Shown here piece by piece: positions 63,769 through 64,000 of a DNA stretch of 64,000 nt. A program made the translations under genes and the position numbers. The notes under the pieces are model-generated. The model had not been told where the DNA came from, did not search any database, and saw only the letters and a program-made list of their open reading frames with translations. Positions within the stretch are counted from its first letter, which is position 1; each line of letters starts with the position of its first letter. The stretch comes from Hydrogenophaga sp. IBVHS1 (lineage in GTDB: Bacteria; Pseudomonadota; Gammaproteobacteria; Burkholderiales; Burkholderiaceae_C): contig NZ_NFUU01000001.1 in the NCBI RefSeq assembly GCF_002127265.1, forward strand, positions 992,001-1,056,000, written 5' to 3'.

Positions 63769-64000
63769 ATGTCCGACCTGAACACACCCGAACTGCCACT
63801 GTCCGAGCCGGACGATGGCATGAACCTCGCCAACTACGCCCAGCGCGCCTACCTCGAATACGCGCTCTCGGTCGTGAAAGGCCGTGCCCTGCCCGACGTG
63901 TGTGACGGCCAGAAGCCGGTGCAGCGGCGCATTCTCTACAGCATGGACCGCATGGGGCTGGGTTTTTCCGGTCCCAACAACAACACGGCAGCCCGGCCGG
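63769..64000 (+). CDS. parC: DNA topoisomerase IV subunit A, truncated by the window end
   Basis: The first 77 codons of ParC ([20 protein letters not shown], then [43 protein letters not shown]). The [12 protein letters not shown] segment is the family start of the breakage-reunion domain. It begins 10 bp after parE and is part of its operon. Confidence 0.93.
   Translation, partial: MSDLNTPELPLSEPDDGMNLANYAQRAYLEYALSVVKGRALPDVCDGQKPVQRRILYSMDRMGLGFSGPNNNTAARP

Overview
The window is 64 kb of dense, GC-rich, housekeeping-like chromosome. Protein features and synteny point to a betaproteobacterium of the Burkholderiales, most likely a Comamonadaceae member of the Hydrogenophaga/Acidovorax type. 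Supporting signs are the dapA-bamC pair, the DUF2782-thrB and BPSS1780-type genes divergent from polA, xseB-ispA-dxs, parE-parC, and abundant TRAP and MFS transport. This placement is an inference; no rRNA or taxonomic marker was compared. I saw no tRNA, rRNA, CRISPR array, transposase or integrase. Layout: 1-5.6 kb holds an unrecognised protein cut by the window edge, then rsgA, a pterin dehydratase and an M48 protease on the minus strand, facing orn and a Pit phosphate transporter. From 5.9 to 17.8 kb lie a DEAD-box helicase, an AraC regulator divergent from a TTC38-like TPR protein, a 3-hydroxyisobutyrate-dehydrogenase-like enzyme, a GntR regulator divergent from an alpha/beta hydrolase, guaC, a membrane-anchored unknown, and a UvrD helicase with a palindromic repeat inserted in frame. 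From 17.8 to 34.3 kb is the accessory-looking part. It holds a PhoX phosphatase behind a clear Pho box, then an arsenic island (divergent arsA, and gapdh-arsJ-arsR-arsC-acr3-arsH). Next comes a probable membrane-lipid block (phosphatidylserine decarboxylase, class III aminotransferase, Mpo1/DUF962-like protein behind a second Pho box, GT4 glycosyltransferase), followed by a second PhoX and a TPR protein. From 34.3 to 47.6 kb lie a four-gene minus-strand operon (DUF2782, thrB, BPSS1780-type membrane protein, FecR-domain protein), polA, a dienelactone-hydrolase-like enzyme, a ZIP metal transporter, a large orphan histidine kinase, sseA, a DMT exporter and a Rieske oxygenase. From 47.6 kb to the end are xseB-ispA-dxs (isoprenoid precursors), a DctPQM TRAP transporter, dut, slyD divergent from roxA, an unknown gene, bamC-dapA, an MFS-small protein-methyltransferase operon, parE and the start of parC. 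The strongest functional theme is phosphate. Pit, two PhoX paralogues, two Pho boxes and lipid-headgroup or glycolipid enzymes suggest phosphate-starvation scavenging combined with membrane remodelling, placed next to arsenate resistance, which is chemically related because arsenate mimics phosphate. The strongest regulatory theme is that at least seven genes carry a -10-like (N)ACAAT/GAAAAT box 6-8 nt before the ATG, the geometry expected of leaderless transcripts. One 14-bp divergent junction (slyD/roxA) has a single perfectly palindromic -10.
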